A stretch of 64,000 bases of DNA, from contig JTDE01021457.1 in the NCBI GenBank assembly GCA_014338405.1, forward strand, positions 1 through 64,000, given 5' to 3'. Source of the DNA: Paragonimus skrjabini miyazakii (lineage: Eukaryota; Platyhelminthes; Trematoda; Plagiorchiida; Troglotrematidae). Shown here one piece after another: positions 13,365-26,575 of the stretch; within the stretch, counting starts at the first letter, position 1, and each line of letters begins with the position of its first letter. The position numbers were made by a program, and so were the translations under genes. The notes under the pieces were generated by a model. The model ran no database searches. It was not told the origin of the DNA and worked only from the letters and a program-made list of their open reading frames with translations.

Positions 13365-13659
13365 CTTGAATGCAAATTGTCCGGAATAATCATACATCCC
13401 ACAGGAATGCATCACCGACAGTGTGTCGCGAGCCGCCGCTGCGTTGACCAAACGGGCCCCAGTTAATGGATTAATGCCACCATTGGCTAGGGTGCCAGCC
13501 ATCACCGCGACCGCGTCGCAATTGCCTTCGATCGAGCAAATTTGCAAATAGAAATCGACCAGCTCCCGTAGATTTGTTTGTTCTGGGAAGCAGCGATTCT
13601 CCTTCATGTAGTAGGCAATTGCAAAGTTACGATCTGCTGTGGCACGTTCAGACAAGAAT
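13365..13659 (-). CDS. GLS: Glutaminase exon, catalytic core (SER / DRNFA / GMYDYSGQFAF)
   Basis: At 295 nt this is the longest exon, with acceptor ACAATGCCAG and donor GTCAGT. It enters in phase 2 and leaves in phase 0, encoding 98 codons. Motifs in order are FLSERATADRNFAIAYYM (Glu381 and Asn388 equivalents), FPEQTNLRELVDFYLQICSI (Tyr414 equivalent), DAVAVMAGTLANGGINPLTG, and SVMHSCGMYDYSGQFAFK (the Tyr of MYDYSGQ corresponds to Tyr466, thought to act in catalysis). All listed pocket residues are present, so the domain looks functional. The exon lies about 1.2 kb from the 3' tail of the plus-strand LINE at 8.1-12.2 kb. Confidence 0.97.
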
Positions 13660-14052
13660 CTGGCATTGTAACAAAGAAGAATGATTCAAGTGACTTTGCT
13701 GTAGACAGAAATTAGTTCATATTTGATGAGGACGTTAAGGAAAGTGTCAATGTTGGTGCTGTTAATCATGACGTGGAGCAAAATAATGACAAGAACGGTT
13801 GTTTTAACTGCTCAACAATATCAAACTGAATCGTAAGAGGACGATACACTAAACAAGCTTATTTGTCAGACCAAGCGCAGCACAAGTTTATACCGACTAG
13901 ATATCAGGGGAAGAACCGACACATTACGGTGTTTTCAAAAAAATGGTAAAATTACATGAAACTTGGGCGATAAAGTTGAAACGCAAAGTGCATTATAAAA
14001 TAACTTAGACTTGTCAATAAGCACAGTTCAATAGTGTTTTATCATTGAGACC

Positions 14053-14584
14053 ATAGTGTAGCGGAAAGGCGCCCAATAAAACACAATCTTTATTATCCAA
14101 CACGGCGGTTGCCATGCCACGCACACACTCGCGTTTATAAACCAGAATTCCAGTCCACAACACACACTCGCGTCCCGCTCACACATCATGTGCACGGCTG
14201 CCCGGTTTGTATGTGTGACCGACGCCTTTTGTCGGGGGTTTTTCCGCCTGTCCTTCCTCGCCCGTTAGTCCGATCTCGTTGAGCGATGGCTCGTCCAGTC
14301 ACTTGTGCTGTCTGCACACTATACACTGCAAGATTTGGCCGTATTTCATGACCGCGTCGAGATATTCTACGAGTGTTGGAATAATCGTGCTTACAATTTG
14401 GTCATCCTACCCATTTTGCCTGCCATGTCTCGTCCGTTGGTCCGATCTCGTTGACTCGCCCGGTGGCCTGTGCTGTCCGCGATCCGACCGCTATGGACTT
14501 TTGAACGTGCCTCGCCGCCGCGTTGATGTATTCCGCCGAGAGTTGGAATACTCGCACATCCGGATTGGTAATCCACTACAATAG
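14053..14584 (-). mobile_element. Solo LTR with 4-bp target duplication ATAG
   Basis: The element 14057-14580 (524 bp) starts TGTAGCGG and ends CCACTACA, so it has perfect TGTAG/CTACA ends. It is flanked by ATAG at 14053-14056 and 14581-14584. Read on the minus strand, a TATAAA-like site (about 14137-14143) is followed by AATAAAG (about 14090-14097), then the terminus, as expected for U3, R and U5. That sets the likely orientation. It is GC-rich compared with its surroundings. It contains a degenerate tandem duplication of about 160 bp (about 14258-14410 and 14426-14580) sharing GTCCGATCTCGTTGA. No internal coding region is attached. The 4-5 bp duplication and TG..CA ends indicate an LTR retrotransposon; the superfamily is not determined. 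Confidence 0.75.
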
Positions 14585-17574
14585 GGCCAATTCATCTGTT
14601 GTCTTGCAAACAGAGTCCGGAAAACGCGACGGTGACACTATTGATGATGAGCACGCAGTTTTGCGCACTACGTACTCCACGAAAATGGCTACCTGGGACC
14701 TCTGATACTCAAACACGCAGTCATTGATGCAAGAGGTACTGGATCACACAAAAACGCTGTTCATCTGTTCATACAAGTGGAGACTAAAATGTGTCGGAGC
14801 CAATAAAAAATATACTCAGTAATACTTTTAACAACACATTTTCGTTGCACAGTCAAGCTTTATGTTTCTGGGCGCATCATCCAGTGTCGCTCAATCACAG
14901 ATTAACCGAACTGCGCGGGTGAGTAATTGTCATACATGTGGTCGAAACAATAGAGACTGGCGACCAATGAAGCGTTTTAATAGAGTTAACGAACTAGCAG
15001 AGTTCATTCAATACATGCTAAAAGATGCGCACATTGACAGTCACTGAGGTCACAGCAGTCTGTCAGAATCTACCCCTTCAGTATGCACGAAATCGATCTG
15101 TGGGGACGGTTAATCTGTTCTGGTGATCAGTTATCAAACATGGTGGACAGACCAATCGTACTCCTTATACAATCTTTTGTCACACAATGTGGCAATCACT
15201 CAATCGGGCGTACACAACGGTTATGTAACTGAAGTCTTGCCGTCATAGTTTCCAAATAGCTATGGTCTAAGTATTCGTGCCGTGATAATCAGTTTACTTC
15301 CAGTTGTGTTATACTTGGCTTGAGGATGAAGTCATAAAATCCAGTCTGTCAACTGACGCTGATGATAATGATCTTTTATCAAAAACTCTCACCATCCAGA
15401 AATAATCAGTCTTAGTCTGATTATTAGACCGTTGATAGAAAATAGTGGCGAAAACACTGCGGGTTTCCTTTTAAAGATGTGTGAAGACTCATTCAAGCCT
15501 CATATACATAAAGTTTGTTGCGAGTGAGACGAACTCCGGACATTACAACGACTGTCTTAATTCACTTTGGACTTGAATGAGTTCTCCTTGCTGATCAAAG
15601 TTTAGACACACTTTCTGACGAACTAAATTCAAACGGACTGATGCGTAGTACTAGGCGCACGATTAACGAACAGGATAAACATATTTTCGAAAGTAAAGTG
15701 AAAAAATTCATGTTGCACGAATTGCATTATGAAAAATTTTGCTGCATTTTTGTGAGTACGAGAAACTGAGGGAAATAACTCAGTTCATCTTTAATGGTCA
15801 TTACTATTGTATTGACACAATGATGAATGACCAAAAAAATGTGTCCGTCATGTTCAGCTTTCTTTCAATGAGAATATTCCAGTTTGATTACCCCCATGTT
15901 AAAAACCGGTGACAGTTGATTGAAGTTTTAAAGATCTCTTTGCATAAGAAACACTGAACATGAGTATCGTTCCCATCATAGCTTAATAATAATGCACATC
16001 CTCATAAACATCAGGAGTTGATTACCGGCACATGTGATTGGTAATTATTACAGCTAAGCCTTCAGCCACGACTGGGATTAAGAAGACAGCTATTGTGTGC
16101 TCTTTCAATCAAACTGAGCATTACTCGCAATAAGCTGCGACTGAATATGATAATTCGGACACATTCAGCGCCATGTCAATGGAGCAATAGTCGACAATCT
16201 CGTATAGCAGGCAAATGGACCACAGTCAAATTTTAGGTAGGAACAAGGAAACCGATGGACTATAACAAGGGTAAAATTCAAGCCAATGCTTCTGTTAGAG
16301 GTGTCAAAGGGAGAACAGAAATCGGATGAGTATAGCTCAACTTAGATTCAACTCTCTCGATGTGGCCAAACGCAGCTGATTTTGACAAATGAAGTTCAAT
16401 CAGCAACATGTTGATCACCTCTTATATGGGAATTACGCAACAGTTTGAACGCTCGCCTTCGACGATTGAAATAACCTTAAAAAACGGACGGTACTCCACT
16501 GAAACGGAGAAAAATCAATCGTACCAACGTACGCGGCTTATGAATGCTATTTGGCTAGACCGACAATAGTCGTGTCTGTTCGCATTGGCGACCAAAATTT
16601 CCCGGCTGGTCACGTGTGTCTGTGTACGTGCTTAGCCTTGCTGTCACTGCGAGTTTTGTGCCAAATCTGGTGTCCTGGATAGAGTAAAGGAAGTGAATCG
16701 ATGTATTCCCTGACCTAGTTATGAACCATAGATGATGATGGTAGAATTTAGGGATGGCAAGGGAACTGAATTTCACTCAAGAAACGACAATTCACTCTGA
16801 ACATCGTCAGACCGAATTCACTTTAAGATCTGCCGACTAGAGTATAGCACAAGTAGCAGACTCAGGTAGGTGATAGTTCGTCTACAAACTAGCTCTGATT
16901 TATGTGAAGCAAAGAGTGAAAATATCCAGTGGGAATCATTCACATTGTGGCGACCAAAATCAGTGTATAAACGAACATCACTTGACAAAAGTGACTGAAC
17001 ATCGAATGATGAAGGTTTCGTTAATCGTGGAATAGGCATATCTTGGCAGTTTGGGGTAGCAGAGCACCCGGGTAAGCGAACGAGCGGGATGTTTCGATTT
17101 CAAAAAAAATTTTACTTCTGGCATCACGTACACAATCAGCCGACCAACCCAGTCAATGGAGTGGTTATGCGATAGCCGCGCACGCACATGCAAGTACGGC
17201 GGCATTTGCAACTGTGGCCGGATGCGGACCCGAAAATGAACCACACCCACGGATCGATAGCAGCACGAACAGCCGAATTCTATGGGGAGGGGCTCGGGCC
17301 AACAAGTGAGCATAATTGACTTTTGCACTGACACACAGTCTGGGAGACAAACGACGATTTGGCCGAATGTCGAAGTGTGACAAATGATGGAGGGCTATTG
17401 GGGTGTTATTTTCAACGAAGAAATTGGATACCGAAACAGTCTACCAATAGAACCGGACCTAAAGTGAAATATAGTTCGTGTGTGAAAGAGAGTATACGCA
17501 ACAGGACTAGAACAGTTGGCCCAACTATATTCGTTACAAAGTCAGAACTCACTTGTAAAGTGTAAGAGGTGAAC
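14585..17574. other. Intronic spacer; GC-rich patch near 17.1-17.3 kb
   Basis: No gene or repeat was recognised. Roughly 17060-17300 is richer in CpG than its surroundings and carries overlapping minus-strand ORFs (16978-17334 and 17165-17383). The encoded sequences match nothing I recognise, so I do not call a gene or a promoter. Confidence 0.4.
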
Positions 17575-20500
17575 ATTATAACAAGTTCGTGCTAAAAGTC
17601 TTTCTGCGACCAGCTCAGACCCTATTTACTAGTAGCGACTGAGGTAATACACGTTGCAAGATGCATTTTTCAATAAACCTACAAGCAGTCGCTTGTTCCA
17701 CTTTTGATATAGTTAATCGGTTACCAGACTATCGACTACAAGGTTGAAGGTAATGTTTAACAATTAGTTTCATTGTGTCGTTGGACCTGGTGTCAATAAC
17801 AGAAGGCGTTGCATCAGCAGTGTGCAAAGTCAGTGAAGCGACTAGGTACCAAACAGTATAGACAAAATCAACATTCATGTTTGCTGTAGATGTTCTAGCT
17901 AGGAAGACACGAGTTGGAGCTTCGGAATCTCTTTGTAACACTCGTTTGCTTGCCATTCGGTAACTTGTAGTCACCGTTGTGGCACACACACTAGCATCCC
18001 GGAAGAGACGATCGACCGATGAGATAACGAGAAGTAAACAAACAAATAGGCTAGTGGACCGACGAGGCCAAATGAATCAATAATCACGAGTATGTAACTG
18101 CTGATCGGTAAGATTCGGGTGTAGAACAGAGAGCTGGCCAGTAACCTGAACCACCGAGTCATGCAACATGTTTGAGGACAGTAAGGACGTGAGAAAGCAG
18201 TATGGCCAACCAAAGATCAATAGGACTGTCCTCAGCTGACCCGTAAACCGCTAGCTTCCCTTTTTACTAATGGACTGACTATTTGTATGCCAAGTCAAAC
18301 GCAGATTGTACTTATTTCCATTTTACTAACAAACTGCTTGTTAGAGACTTTATTAAACGTGCGCTGTTGACATGCACTGTCAAACTGTCGCTGGCTATCT
18401 ACCCTAAAAATGGTGGTCAAATAGAACAAATCTTACTTCACATTTTAATCGCAAACGAGTCAACTTTTCGGGTAACAAAATGGGATAGAACGCGCATACG
18501 TAAACATATATGTTAAATACTCTGCATTTAATCAATAATCCATCATCAGTAATGACCACGTCTAACAAGGGTAGTGGATGAGTAAAGTTATTATTTTCAT
18601 GGACATCATAGGAACAACGCTGCAAGTTGACCAAATGGTGCTTCCCAAATAGGCGAACCTGTAAAGCTCATGCAGACTGTTTGAACTAACAAGGACGAGG
18701 ATTCAAAATAATCTAGTTTCGAGTTGACTTGCGTAAGGTGAACGACAATAAGGCCCGCTTACCAATCACGTTTAACAGTTCGAGTCCCGTTAACAGAATT
18801 GGCCCCTGTTTAGGTTTGGACAGCTTGACAGCATTCAGCCTGTATGTCACCTTGTATACAACACGGTAACGGATTGCTTATGATGTGTAATCTGGAAATT
18901 TAACCGGCAAATTAAGATTACGAACAAAATCTATAAAGACACACCCGAAAAACTCATTTATACACTGACTGTCAACCTGCGGGACACACTTGCCACTGAC
19001 GCTCAACATTTTCCGAACAAGCAGCCAGTTCGATCAACAGCGACAGACGTTTTAGCAAATACTCAGCTACCAGCACATCAGCGAAGAGTTAGGAAACAAC
19101 TCGCTACGTCAGACATCGAGTGCCTTAAAGTCAATAACAGGCAATTATCACTATGAGAGTCGAAGGGTTAATCGTTCTATCTAGAGTGGAAAGCTAGATA
19201 AGGCACCTCGTGGCCCAAACAGACAGATAAAGATACCGGATAGTGGAAGTTTTTTGAAGATTTCGAGAATAACGTCTAGTTGATGGGTCTCACTGCTTCA
19301 TGATACAGAGGACGAGGAAGCATGTAAACAGGAAGTAGAAGAAAAACTCAGTACAGAATAAAGAGACTCCATTTAAGGGTGATGAGTTGAAAGGAACGAG
19401 AACCCGTAGAAGAGATCAGTTCAGCATCAGTAAAAAAAGACTGATGTTTTGTTGTCTGTGATGATGATGATGAACACAACGTGATCGAACTGATTGTCGT
19501 CAATGTTATAAGGATAGAAAAAGCTTCAATAATGGCTCAGTATACTCATCAGCTCTATAACTAAAAGCAAGTCACCTTAACTACCAGGGCAATTTTACAC
19601 GATAAAGCATTATTCGTGATCAACCTAAATCACGGTTACTCCTGACGCTTAAGAGCCACGTTCAAGATCGAATACGCGTTCTCAAGCAATCACCATTGGT
19701 CATTAAACGTTAAGAAATACTGTAGTACATTGAAACCCAAAAAGGTATTGAAGAAAAAATAGACACAAAGCACACCTCGGCTGACAAAACATTGTTGTCT
19801 AAATGGCTGTTCGCTAGGAAAGCGGAAGCAATACCGGCACTAAACTGTCGTTCACGCGTTTCAATGAGCTGAGGTAATTTGGGCAGGAAATTCACTACAT
19901 GGTGTAGGTTCTCTACAGAGACGCCAATTAAGGTTATGTGATCTGTATAATTCACGTAAGTATTCTGAAGGCAAAAAATTCAATCCAATTATCTCAACTC
20001 AAATATTTTTAACGGACCCCCGCACAGTAGCCTACCTTTTTAACCGAGCCTATCAGACGAGGTAATACCGGTTTTCGCGCGGAATTTAGAATAAACTGGT
20101 GGCTGGCTTTCTCATGTCGATGCCCAGAATCAATGTGGTCCCACTGCCGGTAAGCCATCGGCTACAGCTACAGTGGATAGTCAGTGTGAAATTCATTTCC
20201 ATGAACCTTCAGTGTTTGCAGTTAACGAATACATCCTTGCACCCAGTTATTAACAGGCCCTTCCCTACCTGAACGACCGTGTGCACAAATTCCGTGTTAA
20301 CGCTGGTATGAATGGTAAGCGTAACGGCTTTGTATCTCTTATCCAAAATGCTCCGTACCCAGGACACAACGCTGGTTATCCTGTTCCTCTTAACGACTCA
20401 TATTTTCAAGCTCTTCTTCAACCCATCCTAGTTCTAACATTTCTTCTCAGTTTCATGATTCCAATGAGTTTATGAACCTGGCTACGTACGGAGCGTGTGG

Positions 20501-21999
20501 TATTGTACATGAACATGCTATCTTTGGGGCCCCTAGAGTTGTAAAGAAGAGTGACCTAAGGATAGTTGCAAAGATGGTGGAGGCCTCATTCCCAAGAATA
20601 GAGTGTACCAAAGTCTGCTGATGTTTTCGCCTCCTTTTCTGGGTCAATACCCGATCAAAAGAATAATCAATTCAGACGGTGAATTCGCTTGGGAGAAACT
20701 AGAGCCAAAAATGGAGGAGTTGCACTTGGGACATCATATTCTGGACTTAGAAGACGGCTTCGGGCTTGAGGTAAGGTGCTGCCTCAACCTCACTCCCACT
20801 TGAAGACGCAAATCAAAATCCGGATAGCATCAGAGTTCACAATAAACCGCCAACAGAAGATAAGATAGCATAATCTTCTTTCAGAACACTCTTGTTGGGG
20901 TTAAGCTTTCCAAAGTTAGAGGTAGAAAACGTTGGGCGGCTGTCCAGGAACATATTCCTGTTCCGTGTGTAATTTTGACTTACATTTAGCTGGTAGCGTA
21001 GTAGATGAAGATCAGAAATGTTCCCATCTCTCTCACTGTTGTCGAGACAAAGCGCGAGAAGCCATCAAGCATTGTATCCTGCTACACTATGGCCAAGGCT
21101 ATTCGAAGGTAATTTGTATCTTCGGCAGATACTTTGGTCAACCACATGCAATTTCTCCGTCAGCCAGGAAGGACCTTCTTGGTAGCCCAATGACAATATA
21201 CGATTGCTGGTTACTCGAATGCATAGTTACCAATTGGCACTATCGCGACTAGGGAAAATGGATGAGATGAACAGCCCGAAGACGTAACTAGACATTTCAA
21301 AACAGCTGCGGCCGCATCTGCAGAATCGATGCACTGAAATTGTCGATAGCATTAGAGGCAGAGAAACACGATTTAAATGTTTCATAAACTTTGTAGACAA
21401 ATGAATATTTGTTGTTAGTAATGAGTACGGTATGTTTTCTAGTACATAATCAGTAGATCAGTCGTTTCCACTATACTAGGCACTAGGTAAGCCACGTGTG
21501 ATCCCAGTATGTACACACCAGGACTTAGAATGTCGTCAAATGCCTTTTGTGTCTGCGTGACTACAACGTGTCGGAGTGTCCAGGATTCTCAAAACACTCG
21601 TTGGACGAAGGCAGAAGGACACTAAAGGATCACAAACGCTGATTCACTTGTTCGATAGAGAACCATAGAGCCGAATCATGTGAGTATTTATTTGATGTTC
21701 AGTGTCTGACTGCGGTAAAGGATAACACACACCAATAGCGTATAACGTACCGGCTGAAGAAACCTTTAGAAATCCAGAAAGTATGTATTGCTTATTCACC
21801 TTCATGAATTTCAACAAAAATTGCATAGGGTTCGTTTCACTTCAGCTATTAGGGCCCAGCGGTATGGCAGATACACAGGCCTTTTTGAATAATGGCTCTG
21901 ACCTGATGCTCACCGAAAAGAATTTAGTCAAGAAGTGATCATCATCATCATCATCATCATCATAGCAGTCATGAGCTTGACCAACATGTACTGTGGCTC
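17575..21999. repeat. Direct duplication, copy 1 (ends at gap)
   Basis: This block is the same as 22100-26536 at a constant offset of 4525. All translated ORFs in it match their counterparts exactly. The only differences I saw are at the right end: the ATC run starting near 21938 is 26 nt here and 38 nt in copy 2, and three bases differ just before the gap (CAACATGTACTG against CAAAAGGTACTG). It ends at the first N. The unit contains a (GAT)n RTE-like tail at about 19441-19475 and a decayed coding-like stretch at about 20281-21252. Confidence 0.9.
20281..21252 (+). pseudogene. Decayed coding-like stretch of unknown origin
   Basis: Several plus-strand segments in different frames read like eroded protein. 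The first begins HKFRVNAGMNGKRNGFVSLI (20284-20475). A frame-shifted continuation holds FMNLATYGACGIVHEHAIFG and KKSDLRIVAKMVEASFPRIE (about 20472-20615). A third, at 20932-21252, ends FGQPHAISPSARKDLLGSPM. No family is recognised and the whole may be a transposon remnant or chance. It is repeated at 24806-25777 within copy 2 of the duplication. Confidence 0.25.
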
Positions 22000-22099
22000 N
22001 NNNNNNNNNNNNNNNNNNNNNNNNNNNNNNNNNNNNNNNNNNNNNNNNNNNNNNNNNNNNNNNNNNNNNNNNNNNNNNNNNNNNNNNNNNNNNNNNNNN
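22000..22099. other. Assembly gap, 100 N
   Basis: Exactly 100 N, a conventional unknown-length gap. It is flanked on both sides by copies of the same 4.4-kb sequence. Confidence 0.99.
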
Positions 22100-25000
22100 A
22101 TTATAACAAGTTCGTGCTAAAAGTCTTTCTGCGACCAGCTCAGACCCTATTTACTAGTAGCGACTGAGGTAATACACGTTGCAAGATGCATTTTTCAATA
22201 AACCTACAAGCAGTCGCTTGTTCCACTTTTGATATAGTTAATCGGTTACCAGACTATCGACTACAAGGTTGAAGGTAATGTTTAACAATTAGTTTCATTG
22301 TGTCGTTGGACCTGGTGTCAATAACAGAAGGCGTTGCATCAGCAGTGTGCAAAGTCAGTGAAGCGACTAGGTACCAAACAGTATAGACAAAATCAACATT
22401 CATGTTTGCTGTAGATGTTCTAGCTAGGAAGACACGAGTTGGAGCTTCGGAATCTCTTTGTAACACTCGTTTGCTTGCCATTCGGTAACTTGTAGTCACC
22501 GTTGTGGCACACACACTAGCATCCCGGAAGAGACGATCGACCGATGAGATAACGAGAAGTAAACAAACAAATAGGCTAGTGGACCGACGAGGCCAAATGA
22601 ATCAATAATCACGAGTATGTAACTGCTGATCGGTAAGATTCGGGTGTAGAACAGAGAGCTGGCCAGTAACCTGAACCACCGAGTCATGCAACATGTTTGA
22701 GGACAGTAAGGACGTGAGAAAGCAGTATGGCCAACCAAAGATCAATAGGACTGTCCTCAGCTGACCCGTAAACCGCTAGCTTCCCTTTTTACTAATGGAC
22801 TGACTATTTGTATGCCAAGTCAAACGCAGATTGTACTTATTTCCATTTTACTAACAAACTGCTTGTTAGAGACTTTATTAAACGTGCGCTGTTGACATGC
22901 ACTGTCAAACTGTCGCTGGCTATCTACCCTAAAAATGGTGGTCAAATAGAACAAATCTTACTTCACATTTTAATCGCAAACGAGTCAACTTTTCGGGTAA
23001 CAAAATGGGATAGAACGCGCATACGTAAACATATATGTTAAATACTCTGCATTTAATCAATAATCCATCATCAGTAATGACCACGTCTAACAAGGGTAGT
23101 GGATGAGTAAAGTTATTATTTTCATGGACATCATAGGAACAACGCTGCAAGTTGACCAAATGGTGCTTCCCAAATAGGCGAACCTGTAAAGCTCATGCAG
23201 ACTGTTTGAACTAACAAGGACGAGGATTCAAAATAATCTAGTTTCGAGTTGACTTGCGTAAGGTGAACGACAATAAGGCCCGCTTACCAATCACGTTTAA
23301 CAGTTCGAGTCCCGTTAACAGAATTGGCCCCTGTTTAGGTTTGGACAGCTTGACAGCATTCAGCCTGTATGTCACCTTGTATACAACACGGTAACGGATT
23401 GCTTATGATGTGTAATCTGGAAATTTAACCGGCAAATTAAGATTACGAACAAAATCTATAAAGACACACCCGAAAAACTCATTTATACACTGACTGTCAA
23501 CCTGCGGGACACACTTGCCACTGACGCTCAACATTTTCCGAACAAGCAGCCAGTTCGATCAACAGCGACAGACGTTTTAGCAAATACTCAGCTACCAGCA
23601 CATCAGCGAAGAGTTAGGAAACAACTCGCTACGTCAGACATCGAGTGCCTTAAAGTCAATAACAGGCAATTATCACTATGAGAGTCGAAGGGTTAATCGT
23701 TCTATCTAGAGTGGAAAGCTAGATAAGGCACCTCGTGGCCCAAACAGACAGATAAAGATACCGGATAGTGGAAGTTTTTTGAAGATTTCGAGAATAACGT
23801 CTAGTTGATGGGTCTCACTGCTTCATGATACAGAGGACGAGGAAGCATGTAAACAGGAAGTAGAAGAAAAACTCAGTACAGAATAAAGAGACTCCATTTA
23901 AGGGTGATGAGTTGAAAGGAACGAGAACCCGTAGAAGAGATCAGTTCAGCATCAGTAAAAAAAGACTGATGTTTTGTTGTCTGTGATGATGATGATGAAC
24001 ACAACGTGATCGAACTGATTGTCGTCAATGTTATAAGGATAGAAAAAGCTTCAATAATGGCTCAGTATACTCATCAGCTCTATAACTAAAAGCAAGTCAC
24101 CTTAACTACCAGGGCAATTTTACACGATAAAGCATTATTCGTGATCAACCTAAATCACGGTTACTCCTGACGCTTAAGAGCCACGTTCAAGATCGAATAC
24201 GCGTTCTCAAGCAATCACCATTGGTCATTAAACGTTAAGAAATACTGTAGTACATTGAAACCCAAAAAGGTATTGAAGAAAAAATAGACACAAAGCACAC
24301 CTCGGCTGACAAAACATTGTTGTCTAAATGGCTGTTCGCTAGGAAAGCGGAAGCAATACCGGCACTAAACTGTCGTTCACGCGTTTCAATGAGCTGAGGT
24401 AATTTGGGCAGGAAATTCACTACATGGTGTAGGTTCTCTACAGAGACGCCAATTAAGGTTATGTGATCTGTATAATTCACGTAAGTATTCTGAAGGCAAA
24501 AAATTCAATCCAATTATCTCAACTCAAATATTTTTAACGGACCCCCGCACAGTAGCCTACCTTTTTAACCGAGCCTATCAGACGAGGTAATACCGGTTTT
24601 CGCGCGGAATTTAGAATAAACTGGTGGCTGGCTTTCTCATGTCGATGCCCAGAATCAATGTGGTCCCACTGCCGGTAAGCCATCGGCTACAGCTACAGTG
24701 GATAGTCAGTGTGAAATTCATTTCCATGAACCTTCAGTGTTTGCAGTTAACGAATACATCCTTGCACCCAGTTATTAACAGGCCCTTCCCTACCTGAACG
24801 ACCGTGTGCACAAATTCCGTGTTAACGCTGGTATGAATGGTAAGCGTAACGGCTTTGTATCTCTTATCCAAAATGCTCCGTACCCAGGACACAACGCTGG
24901 TTATCCTGTTCCTCTTAACGACTCATATTTTCAAGCTCTTCTTCAACCCATCCTAGTTCTAACATTTCTTCTCAGTTTCATGATTCCAATGAGTTTATGA

Positions 25001-26462
25001 ACCTGGCTACGTACGGAGCGTGTGGTATTGTACATGAACATGCTATCTTTGGGGCCCCTAGAGTTGTAAAGAAGAGTGACCTAAGGATAGTTGCAAAGAT
25101 GGTGGAGGCCTCATTCCCAAGAATAGAGTGTACCAAAGTCTGCTGATGTTTTCGCCTCCTTTTCTGGGTCAATACCCGATCAAAAGAATAATCAATTCAG
25201 ACGGTGAATTCGCTTGGGAGAAACTAGAGCCAAAAATGGAGGAGTTGCACTTGGGACATCATATTCTGGACTTAGAAGACGGCTTCGGGCTTGAGGTAAG
25301 GTGCTGCCTCAACCTCACTCCCACTTGAAGACGCAAATCAAAATCCGGATAGCATCAGAGTTCACAATAAACCGCCAACAGAAGATAAGATAGCATAATC
25401 TTCTTTCAGAACACTCTTGTTGGGGTTAAGCTTTCCAAAGTTAGAGGTAGAAAACGTTGGGCGGCTGTCCAGGAACATATTCCTGTTCCGTGTGTAATTT
25501 TGACTTACATTTAGCTGGTAGCGTAGTAGATGAAGATCAGAAATGTTCCCATCTCTCTCACTGTTGTCGAGACAAAGCGCGAGAAGCCATCAAGCATTGT
25601 ATCCTGCTACACTATGGCCAAGGCTATTCGAAGGTAATTTGTATCTTCGGCAGATACTTTGGTCAACCACATGCAATTTCTCCGTCAGCCAGGAAGGACC
25701 TTCTTGGTAGCCCAATGACAATATACGATTGCTGGTTACTCGAATGCATAGTTACCAATTGGCACTATCGCGACTAGGGAAAATGGATGAGATGAACAGC
25801 CCGAAGACGTAACTAGACATTTCAAAACAGCTGCGGCCGCATCTGCAGAATCGATGCACTGAAATTGTCGATAGCATTAGAGGCAGAGAAACACGATTTA
25901 AATGTTTCATAAACTTTGTAGACAAATGAATATTTGTTGTTAGTAATGAGTACGGTATGTTTTCTAGTACATAATCAGTAGATCAGTCGTTTCCACTATA
26001 CTAGGCACTAGGTAAGCCACGTGTGATCCCAGTATGTACACACCAGGACTTAGAATGTCGTCAAATGCCTTTTGTGTCTGCGTGACTACAACGTGTCGGA
26101 GTGTCCAGGATTCTCAAAACACTCGTTGGACGAAGGCAGAAGGACACTAAAGGATCACAAACGCTGATTCACTTGTTCGATAGAGAACCATAGAGCCGAA
26201 TCATGTGAGTATTTATTTGATGTTCAGTGTCTGACTGCGGTAAAGGATAACACACACCAATAGCGTATAACGTACCGGCTGAAGAAACCTTTAGAAATCC
26301 AGAAAGTATGTATTGCTTATTCACCTTCATGAATTTCAACAAAAATTGCATAGGGTTCGTTTCACTTCAGCTATTAGGGCCCAGCGGTATGGCAGATACA
26401 CAGGCCTTTTTGAATAATGGCTCTGACCTGATGCTCACCGAAAAGAATTTAGTCAAGAAGTG

Positions 26463-26500
<38 letters not shown>

Positions 26501-26536
26501 AGCAGTCATGAGCTTGACCAAAAGGTACTGTGGCTC
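22100..26536. repeat. Direct duplication, copy 2 (starts at gap)
   Basis: Repeats 17575-21999 and begins immediately after the gap. It continues past the point where copy 1 ends into a complete RTE-type 3' tail (26463-26575). Contents are as for copy 1: (GAT)n tail at about 23966-24000 and the decayed coding-like stretch at 24806-25777. This is most simply the overlapping end of a second contig. Confidence 0.9.
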
Positions 26537-26575
26537 GGGCCGCTGATCACCTCAACAGAGACGTGGGATATCCTA
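26463..26575 (-). mobile_element. RTE-type 3' end fragment with (ATC)n
   Basis: Read on the plus strand, an ATC run of 38 nt is followed by AGCAGTCATGAGCTTGACC, GGTACTGTGGCTCGGGCCG and GGGATATCC. The same order occurs at 49071-49180 and 32282-32410, where it is joined to reverse transcriptase-coding remnants. It is therefore the 3' untranslated end of a minus-strand RTE-like element, severely 5'-truncated here. The matching part in duplication copy 1 starts near 21938 and is cut by the gap. Confidence 0.65.

Noticed and set aside
17060..17383. GC-rich patch as a CpG island promoter
   Set aside because: It lies in the middle of a glutaminase intron with no exon, TATA box or conserved start nearby, and CpG islands are not a reliable signal in flatworms.
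18770..18795. Box B-like GTTCGAGTCC as a tRNA gene
   Set aside because: No box A or cloverleaf could be drawn at the right distance upstream.
22254..25777. ORFs in 22.2-25.8 kb as a second gene set
   Set aside because: They are exact repeats of ORFs at 17.7-21.3 kb caused by the duplicated block.
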